Assembly: GCA_900471925.1 (NCBI GenBank)
Contig: UCGV01000026.1
Location: 62,001 to 126,000 of the forward strand
Direction: 5' to 3'
DNA length: 64,000 nt
Source: Hyphomicrobiales bacterium
GTDB lineage: Bacteria > Pseudomonadota > Alphaproteobacteria > Rhizobiales > Rhizobiaceae
The position numbers and the translations under genes are program-made. A model generated the notes under the pieces. It searched no databases and was not told the DNA's origin. It saw only the letters and a program-made list of their open reading frames with translations. Within the stretch, counting starts at the first letter, position 1. Each line of letters begins with the position of its first letter. Positions 53,545-61,699 of this stretch are shown piece after piece.

Positions 53545-53666
53545 AGCAATTCCAGCAGAAGTGTGTAGCGGTTCTGCGTCCGGAATTGCGGAAAAACAAA
53601 GAGCTAGAGCAATTCCAGCAGATGTGTGCAGTGGTTCTGCGATAACGACATGCGAAAACAAGAACC
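53541..53666. repeat. Tandem 63-base intergenic repeat
   Basis: Two copies in direct tandem: 53541-53603 and 53604-53666, both starting CTAGAGCAATTCCAGCAG and continuing TGTG-AG-GGTTCTGCG. The first copy overlaps the LysR stop codon, the second reaches the dehydrogenase stop. Belongs to a repeat class common in rhizobial intergenic DNA. Confidence 0.78.
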
Positions 53667-54725
53667 TTAGGCAGCCTGCGCTGCCGGCAAGGTCGCCATG
53701 TCGATGACGAAACGGTAGCGCACATCGCCGCGCTCCAGCCGCTCGAATGCCTTGCCGATATCGCCCATGGCGATCATCTCGCATTCCGGCAGGATGTTCT
53801 TGCGCGCGCAGAAATCCAGCATCTCCTGTGTCTGCTTGATGCCGCCGCTCGGCGTGCCGGCAATGCGCCTGCGCCCCATGATCAGCGGCAGGTTGCTGAA
53901 CTTCGGCGTATCGACCAGCGAGCCTGCAATGACAAGCGTGCCATCGCTATCGAGCGTGTTGAGATAGGGAGCGAGGTCATGCTCGTAAGGCACGGTATCG
54001 ATGATCACGTCGAAGGTGAAGGCAGCGGCCTCCATCGCCTTGGCATCGGTCGACAGCAACACCTTGTCGGCGCCGAGTGCGCGCGCCGTGCCGACCTTGC
54101 CTTCCGAACGCGTCAGCACGGTCACCTCTGCACCGAGCGCCGAGGCAAATTTCACCGCCAGATGCCCGAGCCCGCCAAGCCCGATCACGCCGACCCGGCT
54201 GCCGGGGCCGACATTCCAGGTACGCAGCGGCGAATAGGTGGTGATGCCGGCGCAAAGCAGCGGTGCCGCCCGCGACATATCCAACCCATCCGGCACCCGC
54301 AGCACGAATTCCTCGCGCACGATGATATGATCGGCATAACCGCCATAGGTCTTCTCACCCGTCACCCGGTCCTGGCCGTTATAGGTGAGCGTGACGCCCT
54401 TGTAGCACATCTGCTCTTCGTTGCGCCGGCAGTTCGGGCACTCCATGCAGCTGTCGATGATCGTGCCGACGGCGACATTGTCCCCCACCTTGTAGCGCGT
54501 CACCGCACTGCCGATGGCCGATACCCGCCCGACGATCTCATGCCCCGGCACGACCGGATAGGCCGAAAAGCCCCAGTCGTTGCGGGCCATATGCAGGTCC
54601 GTATGGCAGACCCCGGAGTAAAGAATATCGATCGCCACATCCTCGGGACGCAATTCCCGGCGATCGAAGGAGAAAGGTTGCAACGGCGTATTCGCATCCG
54701 TTGCGGCAAATCCGGACGTTTTCAA
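53667..54725 (-). CDS. Zinc-dependent NAD(P) alcohol dehydrogenase (YahK/CAD-like)
   Basis: 352 residues. Catalytic zinc site Cys in GVCHTDLH and His/Glu in GHEIVG; structural zinc motif C-x2-C-x2-C-x7-C (CMECPNCRRNEEQMC); Rossmann GVIGLGGLGHLAVKFA. Probably a broad-range aldehyde reductase of the cinnamyl-alcohol dehydrogenase group. Confidence 0.92.
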   Translation of the reverse strand: MKTSGFAATDANTPLQPFSFDRRELRPEDVAIDILYSGVCHTDLHMARNDWGFSAYPVVPGHEIVGRVSAIGSAVTRYKVGDNVAVGTIIDSCMECPNCRRNEEQMCYKGVTLTYNGQDRVTGEKTYGGYADHIIVREEFVLRVPDGLDMSRAAPLLCAGITTYSPLRTWNVGPGSRVGVIGLGGLGHLAVKFASALGAEVTVLTRSEGKVGTARALGADKVLLSTDAKAMEAAAFTFDVIIDTVPYEHDLAPYLNTLDSDGTLVIAGSLVDTPKFSNLPLIMGRRRIAGTPSGGIKQTQEMLDFCARKNILPECEMIAMGDIGKAFERLERGDVRYRFVIDMATLPAAQAA

Positions 54726-54888
54726 TGGCTTATCCCTTGCAAAGCTGTTGGAAACAGAGGGCGCAGATCCTGCGTCTGAGGGGATATAGCGTTGCCGGAT
54801 TATCCGGATTAGACGAGAGATACGGGATGAGCTTGTGAGCTGCGCTCAGGAATCTGATACAGGTGCTCGAAGCAAAAGCGAGGAGGAA

Positions 54889-56622
54889 CTATCGCGCGTC
54901 GAGCCTCCCTAGCTCGCCCTTCGCACCGCTATATTCCATGTATGTCGTCGGGCAGGTCGACACGGCGGTCTCAAAATGCTGGCGTGCCTCCTGAACGATC
55001 CCGCCGAAGAGGTACCATTCGCCATTGTAAAATGCGGCTTCGCAGCGCTGATTGTCATCACCGGCTTTAGCCAGTAGCTCGTCCGGACTAAGCTCGCCCA
55101 GAAAAAGACCATAGACTGGATAAGGCCAAGTCGACTGGTCCATCTGACGTGCAGCAACCACAAGATCTTCGGTTGCCTTCATATCGTTACCCCTGCTCTG
55201 AGCCAGAAAACGCCAAAGCTTATAGTAGGGAGCAACTTTGGTATCCTCCGCTGCGCTAGCTGCAAATCCCGTCGCTGCCTGCTCAAAATTGCCTGCGAAA
55301 TAGTTCGCCATCGGATCATCGACCATAAACTGCCGCAGATTGCTGATTGGCCAGAGCGAAACAGCGGCAACGATGACGAACAGCGCGCTGAACGCGGCTG
55401 CGGCCGCACCAAAACGAGGCGTCGGGCGCTCACGCGACCAGAAAACGACGACGAGTAGCGCTAGCGCCGCGCCTGCCAATGCACCGCCGAGATGCCCCGC
55501 ATAATCGATGTGCTCGCCGTTCTTGCCGCCGAAAAAAATGGGCAGGAGTGAGGGGACCAGGATTTGAATAGCCCCCATCTGGAGTGGCTGCGCGAGTGGA
55601 GTGGATCGAAAGCGGATGCTGACGGCGATAACTGCCGCAAATAGCCCTACGATGCCACCGGATGCACCGACACCAACGATATCTGGTGGATTGATCCACA
55701 CGGATGCAACTGATCCGCCCAAGGCACTGACGAAGAATATCGCCGCAAACCAGCGCCAGCCGACCAGCCGTTCAAAAACCCCTCCCGCAAACCACAAGCA
55801 AATGCAGTTGACAGCCAAATGGAGCGGGCTTCCATGCAAAAACGGTGCGGTAAACAGCCGCCACCACTCGCCATCAGCTAAAATGCTTGGCCGAAATGTC
55901 CCGCCGAGAACGAGAAGCGTTCGCGTGCTTGGAGAACCGTTCTTCGACATATCGACGCCGAAAACGAGTTCGCTGACGTAAACGATGATCAGTACCGCGA
56001 GAAGAGCATAGGTAAACAGCGGACGGCCGGGAGCGTTTACAGCCGGTTCCGGCGCTGGCGCTTCGACCTCATCTTCAAGCTCAATCAAGCCGTCCGCCGC
56101 CTTCGCCGAACGTTCGGCCTCGTAGGCCTCTGATGCCAACTCAATCACTTGATGAAGGACTTCCTCGGGATATCCTTTAAGAAGTTGCAGAGGGATTGAG
56201 ACCTGGTTGCGAGAGCCGATCAGGAGAGGAGACAGTCTTCTCCTTCTAAGGCTCTTGGCAACGACCGGATCAAGGTGAAGAACTATGTTATCGAAGCCTT
56301 GACCCTGCATCCTGCCGAAGCCTCGGACGGCCGACCACGGCACCACTTGATCGGGAAAAAGCGGCAAACTGAAGCCCGCCGCCGATATGACGAGCCCCGG
56401 TTTGGTCGATAATAGTAAAGGTAGCAACAACATGGCCACGAGGCCACAAAACGCCGCGATCAAAGCCGCAAAGCAATATAATACGAGAGGATTTTTATCT
56501 TGCGGAAGATGGAAGCATAGAAAGATGCATCCAGCGGCTACGGCAAGGAAAATCAGAAATAATATGAACAACTTACCTTTTCTGTATGCGTATTCCGATC
56601 TGCGCAATTCTTGAAGCTGCAT
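54889..56622 (-). CDS. Rhomboid intramembrane protease with N-terminal PH-like and C-terminal tail domains, paralogue 1
   Basis: 577 residues. Two N-terminal helices and an STM3941-like PH-type region (PGLVISAAGFSLPLFPDQ) precede the rhomboid core: WWRLFTAPFLHGSPLHLAVN, catalytic Ser in GVGASGGIVG and His in DYAGHLGG. The last ~150 residues form a soluble TPR/Sel1-like tail (DDPMANYFAGNFEQA). About 20-25 kDa longer at each end than a simple rhomboid. Paralogue of 59706-61400; less GC-rich. Substrate unknown. Confidence 0.88.
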   Translation of the reverse strand: MQLQELRRSEYAYRKGKLFILFLIFLAVAAGCIFLCFHLPQDKNPLVLYCFAALIAAFCGLVAMLLLPLLLSTKPGLVISAAGFSLPLFPDQVVPWSAVRGFGRMQGQGFDNIVLHLDPVVAKSLRRRRLSPLLIGSRNQVSIPLQLLKGYPEEVLHQVIELASEAYEAERSAKAADGLIELEDEVEAPAPEPAVNAPGRPLFTYALLAVLIIVYVSELVFGVDMSKNGSPSTRTLLVLGGTFRPSILADGEWWRLFTAPFLHGSPLHLAVNCICLWFAGGVFERLVGWRWFAAIFFVSALGGSVASVWINPPDIVGVGASGGIVGLFAAVIAVSIRFRSTPLAQPLQMGAIQILVPSLLPIFFGGKNGEHIDYAGHLGGALAGAALALLVVVFWSRERPTPRFGAAAAAFSALFVIVAAVSLWPISNLRQFMVDDPMANYFAGNFEQAATGFAASAAEDTKVAPYYKLWRFLAQSRGNDMKATEDLVVAARQMDQSTWPYPVYGLFLGELSPDELLAKAGDDNQRCEAAFYNGEWYLFGGIVQEARQHFETAVSTCPTTYMEYSGAKGELGRLDAR

Positions 56623-57003
56623 TCGAACTTCTCATCTGAAATGTATCGACGGGATCAACGCCCACATAAAAGGGAACGACTCTGTTCGAAGGATAGATTT
56701 ATCTACTTAAGATCGCATTTCGCAAGAGTTACCTGACGAAAAAGACAACTGAAATCGCCTTTAAAAGATGACCTCGATTCAAAAGCCGTGTAACGCCGCG
56801 CCGCGCTTATAGTCTGCTGACAAGTCCACGCTACGCCCGCAGAAAATCCTCGTTGTATTTACCGTCGCGTGCTTGCCCGATGCCTACAGTGGTAGAAGAT
56901 AGCCCGCGCGCCTGGAAACAGATTGTCACGTCCGGCCTTGCCCCCGGCATGTCCGCCTATACCTCTAGTGCCAAAAGATGCATCCAGAAGCGGGAGAAGG
57001 TGA
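56623..57003. other. Divergent intergenic region, rhomboid 1 and channel gene
   Basis: 381 bases, no gene seen. Contains a block ATTTATCTACTTAAGAT (56697-56713) then GCAAG (56722-56726) that recurs with the same spacing upstream of rhomboid 2. On the minus strand it reads as a -35/-10-like promoter about 75 bases before the rhomboid start. GGGAGAAGGTGA near 56990-57003 is the channel gene's ribosome site. Confidence 0.6.
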
Positions 57004-58131
57004 ATGACAGCGACCATCGCCTCCTCGCCCGGCATCGGCAGATATTGCGGCCCGCGTCTCTTCGCGCTGCTTGCACTCCTCACGCTCTGCCTCCCCCTCC
57101 ACGCCCTCGCCGCCCCGCCCGAATTTCCGGACCGCGAACTGGTGATCGGCACCAAGGAAGCCCCGCCTTTTGCCATGAAGGCGCCCGACGGCACATGGAC
57201 CGGCCTGTCGATCGATCTCTGGCGCCAGGTCGCCGAAAAGCTCGGTCTCAATTACCGCCTCGTCGAGGAACCATCGGTGCAGAGCCTGCTCGATGCCACC
57301 AAGCGTGGCGATTACGACCTCTCCGTTGCCGCCATCACCATCACCGCCGATCGCGAGCGCAATGTCGATTTCACCCAGCCCTTCTACAATACCGGCCTCG
57401 GCATCGCCGTATCCGTCCAGAACATTTCCGTCTGGTACGAGATAACCCAGACCATGACCTCGCTCGGCTTCCTGCAGGCCATCGGCGCGCTGATCGGCAT
57501 TTCGCTGGCGGTCGGTGCCCTGATCTGGCTTTTCGAGCACCGCCATAACGAGGATTTCGGCGGCGGCGCGGCGCGCGGGCTCGGCGCCAGCATCTGGTGG
57601 TCGGCAGAGGCGATGACGCAGGCAAGCACCGGCCATCGCGGCCCGAAAACGCTCGGCGGGCGAACGCTCGCAATCCTCTGGATGGTCATGTCGATCATCA
57701 CCATCGCCGTCTTCACCGCAAGCGTCACCTCCGCGCTCACCACGCGCCAGATCCGGGGGCTGGTCAATGGCGCTGAAGACCTGCCGAGAGCACGAGTCGG
57801 CGCCGTATCGGGCTCAGCAACAACGGGCTTTCTTGATGGGGAGCGCATCCGGCACCGCGATTTCGCCAATGTACAGGAGGGGTTCCGGGCACTGACCTCA
57901 GGCTCCATCGATGCCTTCGTCTATGACAAGCCACTGCTCGCCTGGACCGCCGAACAGCAGTTTGCCGGCAGCGTGCAGGTGCTGGACACGGTCTTCGAAC
58001 CGCAGAACTACGGCATGGCCATGCCCGCCGGCAGCCGCTACCGCAAGCCGATCGATGTCGCGATACTTGAGGCAATCCATGACGAGGCATGGAAGGAGAC
58101 GCTGTTTCGTTATCTCGGCGAGAAAAAGTAA
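57004..58131 (+). CDS. Prokaryotic ionotropic glutamate receptor-like ligand-gated channel
   Basis: 375 residues. Signal peptide (~1-37) is followed by the first half of a periplasmic ligand-binding domain (~45-140, with ligand-type Arg117 in TADRERNVDFTQPF), a transmembrane helix (~155-177), a pore-loop-like stretch (~190-215), a second helix (~221-247, ending TASVTSALTT like the iGluR SYTANLAA motif), and the second ligand-binding half. This is the GluR0 layout. The pore loop reads TQASTGHRGPK where potassium-type relatives have TVGYGD. Ligand probably an amino acid. Plain solute-binding protein is excluded by the split. Confidence 0.82.
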   Translation: MTATIASSPGIGRYCGPRLFALLALLTLCLPLHALAAPPEFPDRELVIGTKEAPPFAMKAPDGTWTGLSIDLWRQVAEKLGLNYRLVEEPSVQSLLDATKRGDYDLSVAAITITADRERNVDFTQPFYNTGLGIAVSVQNISVWYEITQTMTSLGFLQAIGALIGISLAVGALIWLFEHRHNEDFGGGAARGLGASIWWSAEAMTQASTGHRGPKTLGGRTLAILWMVMSIITIAVFTASVTSALTTRQIRGLVNGAEDLPRARVGAVSGSATTGFLDGERIRHRDFANVQEGFRALTSGSIDAFVYDKPLLAWTAEQQFAGSVQVLDTVFEPQNYGMAMPAGSRYRKPIDVAILEAIHDEAWKETLFRYLGEKK

Positions 58132-58189
58132 CGGCTGCAGCCTTGCCCGCCTACAATTGCGGCGCATTCATCGACCTGCCGGAAAGCCC

Positions 58190-58656
58190 CTAAGGAAGAT
58201 CAAAAACGCATATCTTCTTATCGGAAAAAATCTCGGCAATATTTCCACATTCATCAGAATTCCAAGCGACACTGAAGAAAGATGCCCCGCACCAAGAGTC
58301 TACAACTTTGTATCTGAGATATATCTTTTCCCGGCATCTATACGTTCAGACATTCTTTGAAACTCATCATTTTCGTCTCCAGTAGCGGTATCCCACGAGC
58401 TGTACGACAATGAGCCGAAGCCTTCTTGGTCCATCCATGATGAAAGCCGGCTGGCGGGAGTGGAAGCTGGAAAAGCAGCGTGAAAGCCGCTTTCGAAGTT
58501 CCACACGAAATAACCAAGGAAACCAGAAGGAGGATTGGGAAGACTTGCGGAAACGGCATTCTCACCGCAGGTCTGGCCGGCAGCAGCCACGCTATATGCC
58601 GGCAAAACTATCAGTGCAGCGAGAATTGGCCCGCAAACGCGAGTGTAACCGGCCAT
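58190..58656 (-). pseudogene. Frameshifted paralogue of the secreted Cys protein at 58710
   Basis: The intact-looking part is 118 residues (58300-58656; signal peptide, then TCGENAVSASLPNPPSGF and FPASTPASRLSSWMDQEGFGSLS). After GKR the frame ends at 58300, but the +1 frame continues with a clear match to the paralogue (YKVVDSWCGASFFSVAWNSD, then DKKICVFDLP) and stops at 58190. One base is missing relative to copy 2 in an A-rich run near 58325-58340. Product would lose three of four mature cysteines. Confidence 0.78.
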
Positions 58657-58709
58657 CGAATTTACCCCAAAAAATTCAATCCCAAGGCGTAGAAAGAACT
58701 CATTCTACA

Positions 58710-59183
58710 TTAGGGAATAATATCAAACACACATATTTTTTTGTCGGCGAAAACCTCGGTAAGGTTCCCACATCCATCAGAATTCCAAGCTACGGTGAAG
58801 AAAGACGGTCCACACCAAGAGTCTACCTCTTTGTATCTGTTATTTATTTTCTTCCCAGCGGCTGCTCGCTCAAATGACCTCTGAAGTTCCTGTGGTTCAT
58901 CGATTGTACCTGTATCTAAGGTGCCCCGCGACAATGATCCGAAGCCTTCCCGGTCCATCCAGTATGAAAGCCGGCTCGCGGGAGTGGATGGTGGAAAAGC
59001 GGCAAGAACGCCACTTTCGAAGTTCCAGAAGAAATACCCAAGGAAACCTGAAGGAGGATTGGGAAGGCTCGCAGATACAACTTTCTCGCTGCAGGTCTCG
59101 CCAGCGGCAACCGCTTTAAATCCCGGCAACGCTGCCAGTGCAGCGATAATTGCCCCGCAAAAGCGAGCATAACCGGCGATCAA
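58710..59183 (-). CDS. Secreted Cys-containing hypothetical protein (intact copy)
   Basis: About 157 residues, family not recognised. Signal peptide (AIIAALAALPGFKAVAAG) then TCSEKVVSASLPNPPSGFLGYF, SRLSYWMDREGFGSLS, and a C-terminal half with WCG, GCG and KKIC; four mature Cys could make two disulfides. Start uncertain: TTG 59183 gives the N-terminus aligned with copy 1, where the matching codon region is ATG; TTG 59204 is also in frame. More A/T-rich than neighbours, suggesting transfer. Confidence 0.65.
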   Translation of the reverse strand: MIAGYARFCGAIIAALAALPGFKAVAAGETCSEKVVSASLPNPPSGFLGYFFWNFESGVLAAFPPSTPASRLSYWMDREGFGSLSRGTLDTGTIDEPQELQRSFERAAAGKKINNRYKEVDSWCGPSFFTVAWNSDGCGNLTEVFADKKICVFDIIP

Positions 59184-59229
59184 ATTCACCCCCAAGATAT
59201 TCAATCTTAAGTCGCCATGATGACCGACG

Positions 59230-59328
59230 GCAACCGCTATCGCAAGCCCACCGATGCCGCCATTCTTGATGGTGATCCGCGACGAGGCGCGGAGGGAGGC
59301 ACTGTTCGCTATCGTCGGCGAGAAAATG
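59230..59328 (+). pseudogene. Decayed copy of the 3' end of the channel gene
   Basis: DNA here aligns with 58031-58128 of the iGluR-like gene (shared CGCAAGCC, GACGAGG, CTGTT and GGCGAGAAAA blocks), corresponding to the last ~33 codons. One inserted base near 59270 breaks the frame and the stop is lost. Nothing upstream of it resembles the rest of the gene. Confidence 0.75.
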
Positions 59329-59371
59329 ACGCCGCCGGCTGGTCTTCGCTGCGGCGCCCCCGCCCCTCCTC

Positions 59372-59587
59372 CTACCAGTTCCCCGGATCGGCCGTATGAT
59401 CGACGGCGGCAAATTCATCCGCCTTGTCGCGATCGAGCGTCACGGTCCGCGTCCGCTTCGTCTCGTCCGCGACCAGATAACGAAGCGGCGCCGCATCCCG
59501 CGCCAGCTCCTGATAGACAAGTAGTGCCGCCTCCTCGGCGCTATCGGCCTCGATCTCTCGCGTGATGGATACAGTGAATGTCTGCAT
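59372..59587 (-). CDS. Small hypothetical protein
   Basis: 71 residues starting MQTFTVSITREIEADSAEEA, with LVYQELARD and an acidic tail. Cytosolic, no cysteines; reads like a small conserved protein with an alternating beta-helix-beta plan. ATG at 59587. Function unknown; lies downstream-side of rhomboid 2. Confidence 0.6.
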   Translation of the reverse strand: MQTFTVSITREIEADSAEEAALLVYQELARDAAPLRYLVADETKRTRTVTLDRDKADEFAAVDHTADPGNW

Positions 59588-59705
59588 GGCATCTGGCCTT
59601 TCGATCGTCACGGGGCATGGGCGCATGCTCACAGCCGGACAATAGGCGCAAAGCCGGATTGTTCAAGCTGTCGATCGGCGGGTAGCTGGCCGGGAGGGCG
59701 TAAAA

Positions 59706-61400
59706 TCAATGCACGGCAAGGCGATCGAGTTCGCTTTTCGCTCCGATATATTCGACAAAGGTCGTCGGGCAGGATGACAGGGCAGTCTGCAGCAATTGGC
59801 GTCCCTCCGTGGCGTCTCCGTCGAGCAGATACCATTCGCCATTGTAGAACGCGGCTTCGCAACGCTGGTTGTCATCAGCCGCCGCTGCCGCCAATTCATC
59901 CGGCTTCAGCTCGCCCAGATAGAGGCGATAAACCGGATAGGGCCATATTCCCTGGTCCGTATGCCTGGCCGCCACCGCGAGGTCATCGTCTGCTTTTGCG
60001 TCATGGCCACGCTTTTGAGCGAGGAACCGCCAGAGATTGGAATAGGGAGCCATCGCCGGATTGTCGGCGGCCCTGCTGGCAAACCCTGTTGCGGCCTGCC
60101 GATAATTTCCTGCGAAATAGTTGACCATCGGATCGCCGACCATGAACTGGCGCATCTCGAGGATCGGCAGAAGCGAGACCAGCGATACGAGGACGAAGAC
60201 CGCGCTGAAACCGATCGCCGCCAGCCCGAAACGCGGGGTCGGACGCTGGACCGGCCACAGAAGCAGGAGCAGCGATGTGAGCACCGTGCCCGTCACGGCG
60301 CCGCCGAGATGCGCGGCGTAATCGACGTTGTCACCCGTTGCCGCGCCGAACAACGGCAGCAGCGAGGGAATGAGGATCCGGATTGCCCCCGTCTGCAGGG
60401 CATAGGCAATCTGCCCTGAGCGAAACCTAAAACTGCCGACGATCACTGCCGCAAACAGCCCGATAATCCCGCCGGAAGCTCCGACGCCGACGATGCCGGG
60501 AGGATTGATCAAGATGGACGCAACCGATCCTCCAATGGCGCTTGCGCAGAAAATCGCCGCGAACCAGCGCCAGCCGATCAGACGTTCGAAAAGCATCCCT
60601 GCGAACCAGAGCGCAACGCAATTGAAAAACAGATGAAGGATATTTCCGTGCAGGAATGGTGCCGTGAACAAGCGCCACCACTGGCCATCTGCAATGACGC
60701 TTTGACTCAATGTTCCGCCAAGAACGAAGAGCGTGCGAATGCTCGGCGCGCCGTCCTTCGGCGCATCGACACCGAAAGCAAGTTCGCAGGCATAGACTGC
60801 GACCAGAATGGCGATAAGGACATAGGTGAAGACAGGATAGCGAGCTCTGTTGAGAACCGGCTCCGACGCCTTACTCCCACCCTCGCCCTGGGCCTGAACT
60901 TCGGCTTCGCGCGCAGCCGATGCCAATTCCCAGAGCTGATAGGATATCTGGTCCGGCTCGCCGTTCAAATTCGACAGAACGATGCGGATCTTGCTGCGGG
61001 AACCGAAAAACCGCCCCCGCTTGATCAAGGTTCTGGCAAACAGAGGATCAAGTTGAAGATTGATATAGTCAGCGCGTTTGGTTTTTATGCGATCGACGCT
61101 TCGAACGGCGGACCATGGCACCATCTGGCCGGGAAAATCCCAAAGACGGATTCCGGCTGTCGATAAGACCATTCCCGGCCTCTTCGACAAGAGCTTGCGT
61201 GATACATTCAAGGCCACATAGCCAAAGAACAGAATAGCAGCCAATGCCGAAACTAAGATCAAGCGAGGGTCTTTCCCCACCGGCGGATGGAAGCTCATGA
61301 ATATGGCTCCCGCGACAAATGCCGAACTCATGAGGAATATTCGCAGAAGCGCTTGTTTGTCATGAGCGTATTCCGATCTGCGCAATTCTTCGAATTTCAT
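59706..61400 (-). CDS. Rhomboid intramembrane protease, paralogue 2
   Basis: 564 residues collinear with the protein at 54889-56622: opening MKFEELRRSEYAHDK (versus MQLQELRRSEYAYRK), STM3941-like PGMVLSTAGIRLWDFPGQ, rhomboid core with Ser in GVGASGGIIG and His in DYAAHLGG, and the tail ending CPTTFVEYIGAKSELDRL. GC content closer to the genome norm than paralogue 1. Both catalytic residues are intact in both copies. Confidence 0.88.
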   Translation of the reverse strand: MKFEELRRSEYAHDKQALLRIFLMSSAFVAGAIFMSFHPPVGKDPRLILVSALAAILFFGYVALNVSRKLLSKRPGMVLSTAGIRLWDFPGQMVPWSAVRSVDRIKTKRADYINLQLDPLFARTLIKRGRFFGSRSKIRIVLSNLNGEPDQISYQLWELASAAREAEVQAQGEGGSKASEPVLNRARYPVFTYVLIAILVAVYACELAFGVDAPKDGAPSIRTLFVLGGTLSQSVIADGQWWRLFTAPFLHGNILHLFFNCVALWFAGMLFERLIGWRWFAAIFCASAIGGSVASILINPPGIVGVGASGGIIGLFAAVIVGSFRFRSGQIAYALQTGAIRILIPSLLPLFGAATGDNVDYAAHLGGAVTGTVLTSLLLLLWPVQRPTPRFGLAAIGFSAVFVLVSLVSLLPILEMRQFMVGDPMVNYFAGNYRQAATGFASRAADNPAMAPYSNLWRFLAQKRGHDAKADDDLAVAARHTDQGIWPYPVYRLYLGELKPDELAAAAADDNQRCEAAFYNGEWYLLDGDATEGRQLLQTALSSCPTTFVEYIGAKSELDRLAVH

Positions 61401-61662
61401 TCAAAATTCTCGCTTGAAAATATCGGCTGCACCTCACTGCTTGCAAAAACCGCAAACAAATGATTTCCGGCAGATAGGAAAGTAACATCGCAGGGAATTT
61501 ATCTACCTAAGATAGTAGATTGCAAGGCGCATTCTAGCGCAGTGCAGAATTCCACGCCCAAAACGCCGATGATGGTTTCCAGTAAATTACGACAGCACCG
61601 ACCGCCTTTTCGGCACCACGCCATAGCCGGTGCCGGCTTCAAGAACTGCCGACGGTAAGGTC
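61401..61662. other. Intergenic region upstream of rhomboid 2
   Basis: No gene seen. Holds ATTTATCTACCTAAGAT (61497-61513) and GCAAG (61522-61526), matching the block upstream of rhomboid 1 at identical internal spacing; likely the rhomboid promoter, about 97 bases before the start. Confidence 0.6.
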
Positions 61663-61692
61663 GGGCGCGGCCATCCGTTTCCTGCCGCGCCC
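61663..61692 (-). terminator. Terminator hairpin of the SDR gene
   Basis: GGGCGCGG (61663-61670) and CCGCGCCC (61685-61692) pair around 14 bases, eight bases beyond the SDR stop on the minus strand, flanked by AAGG/CCTT. Confidence 0.6.
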
Positions 61693-61699
61693 TTCCCCG

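Noticed and set aside
54726..61699. Mobile element responsible for the duplicated block
   Set aside because: No transposase, integrase, terminal inverted repeats or target duplication could be found.
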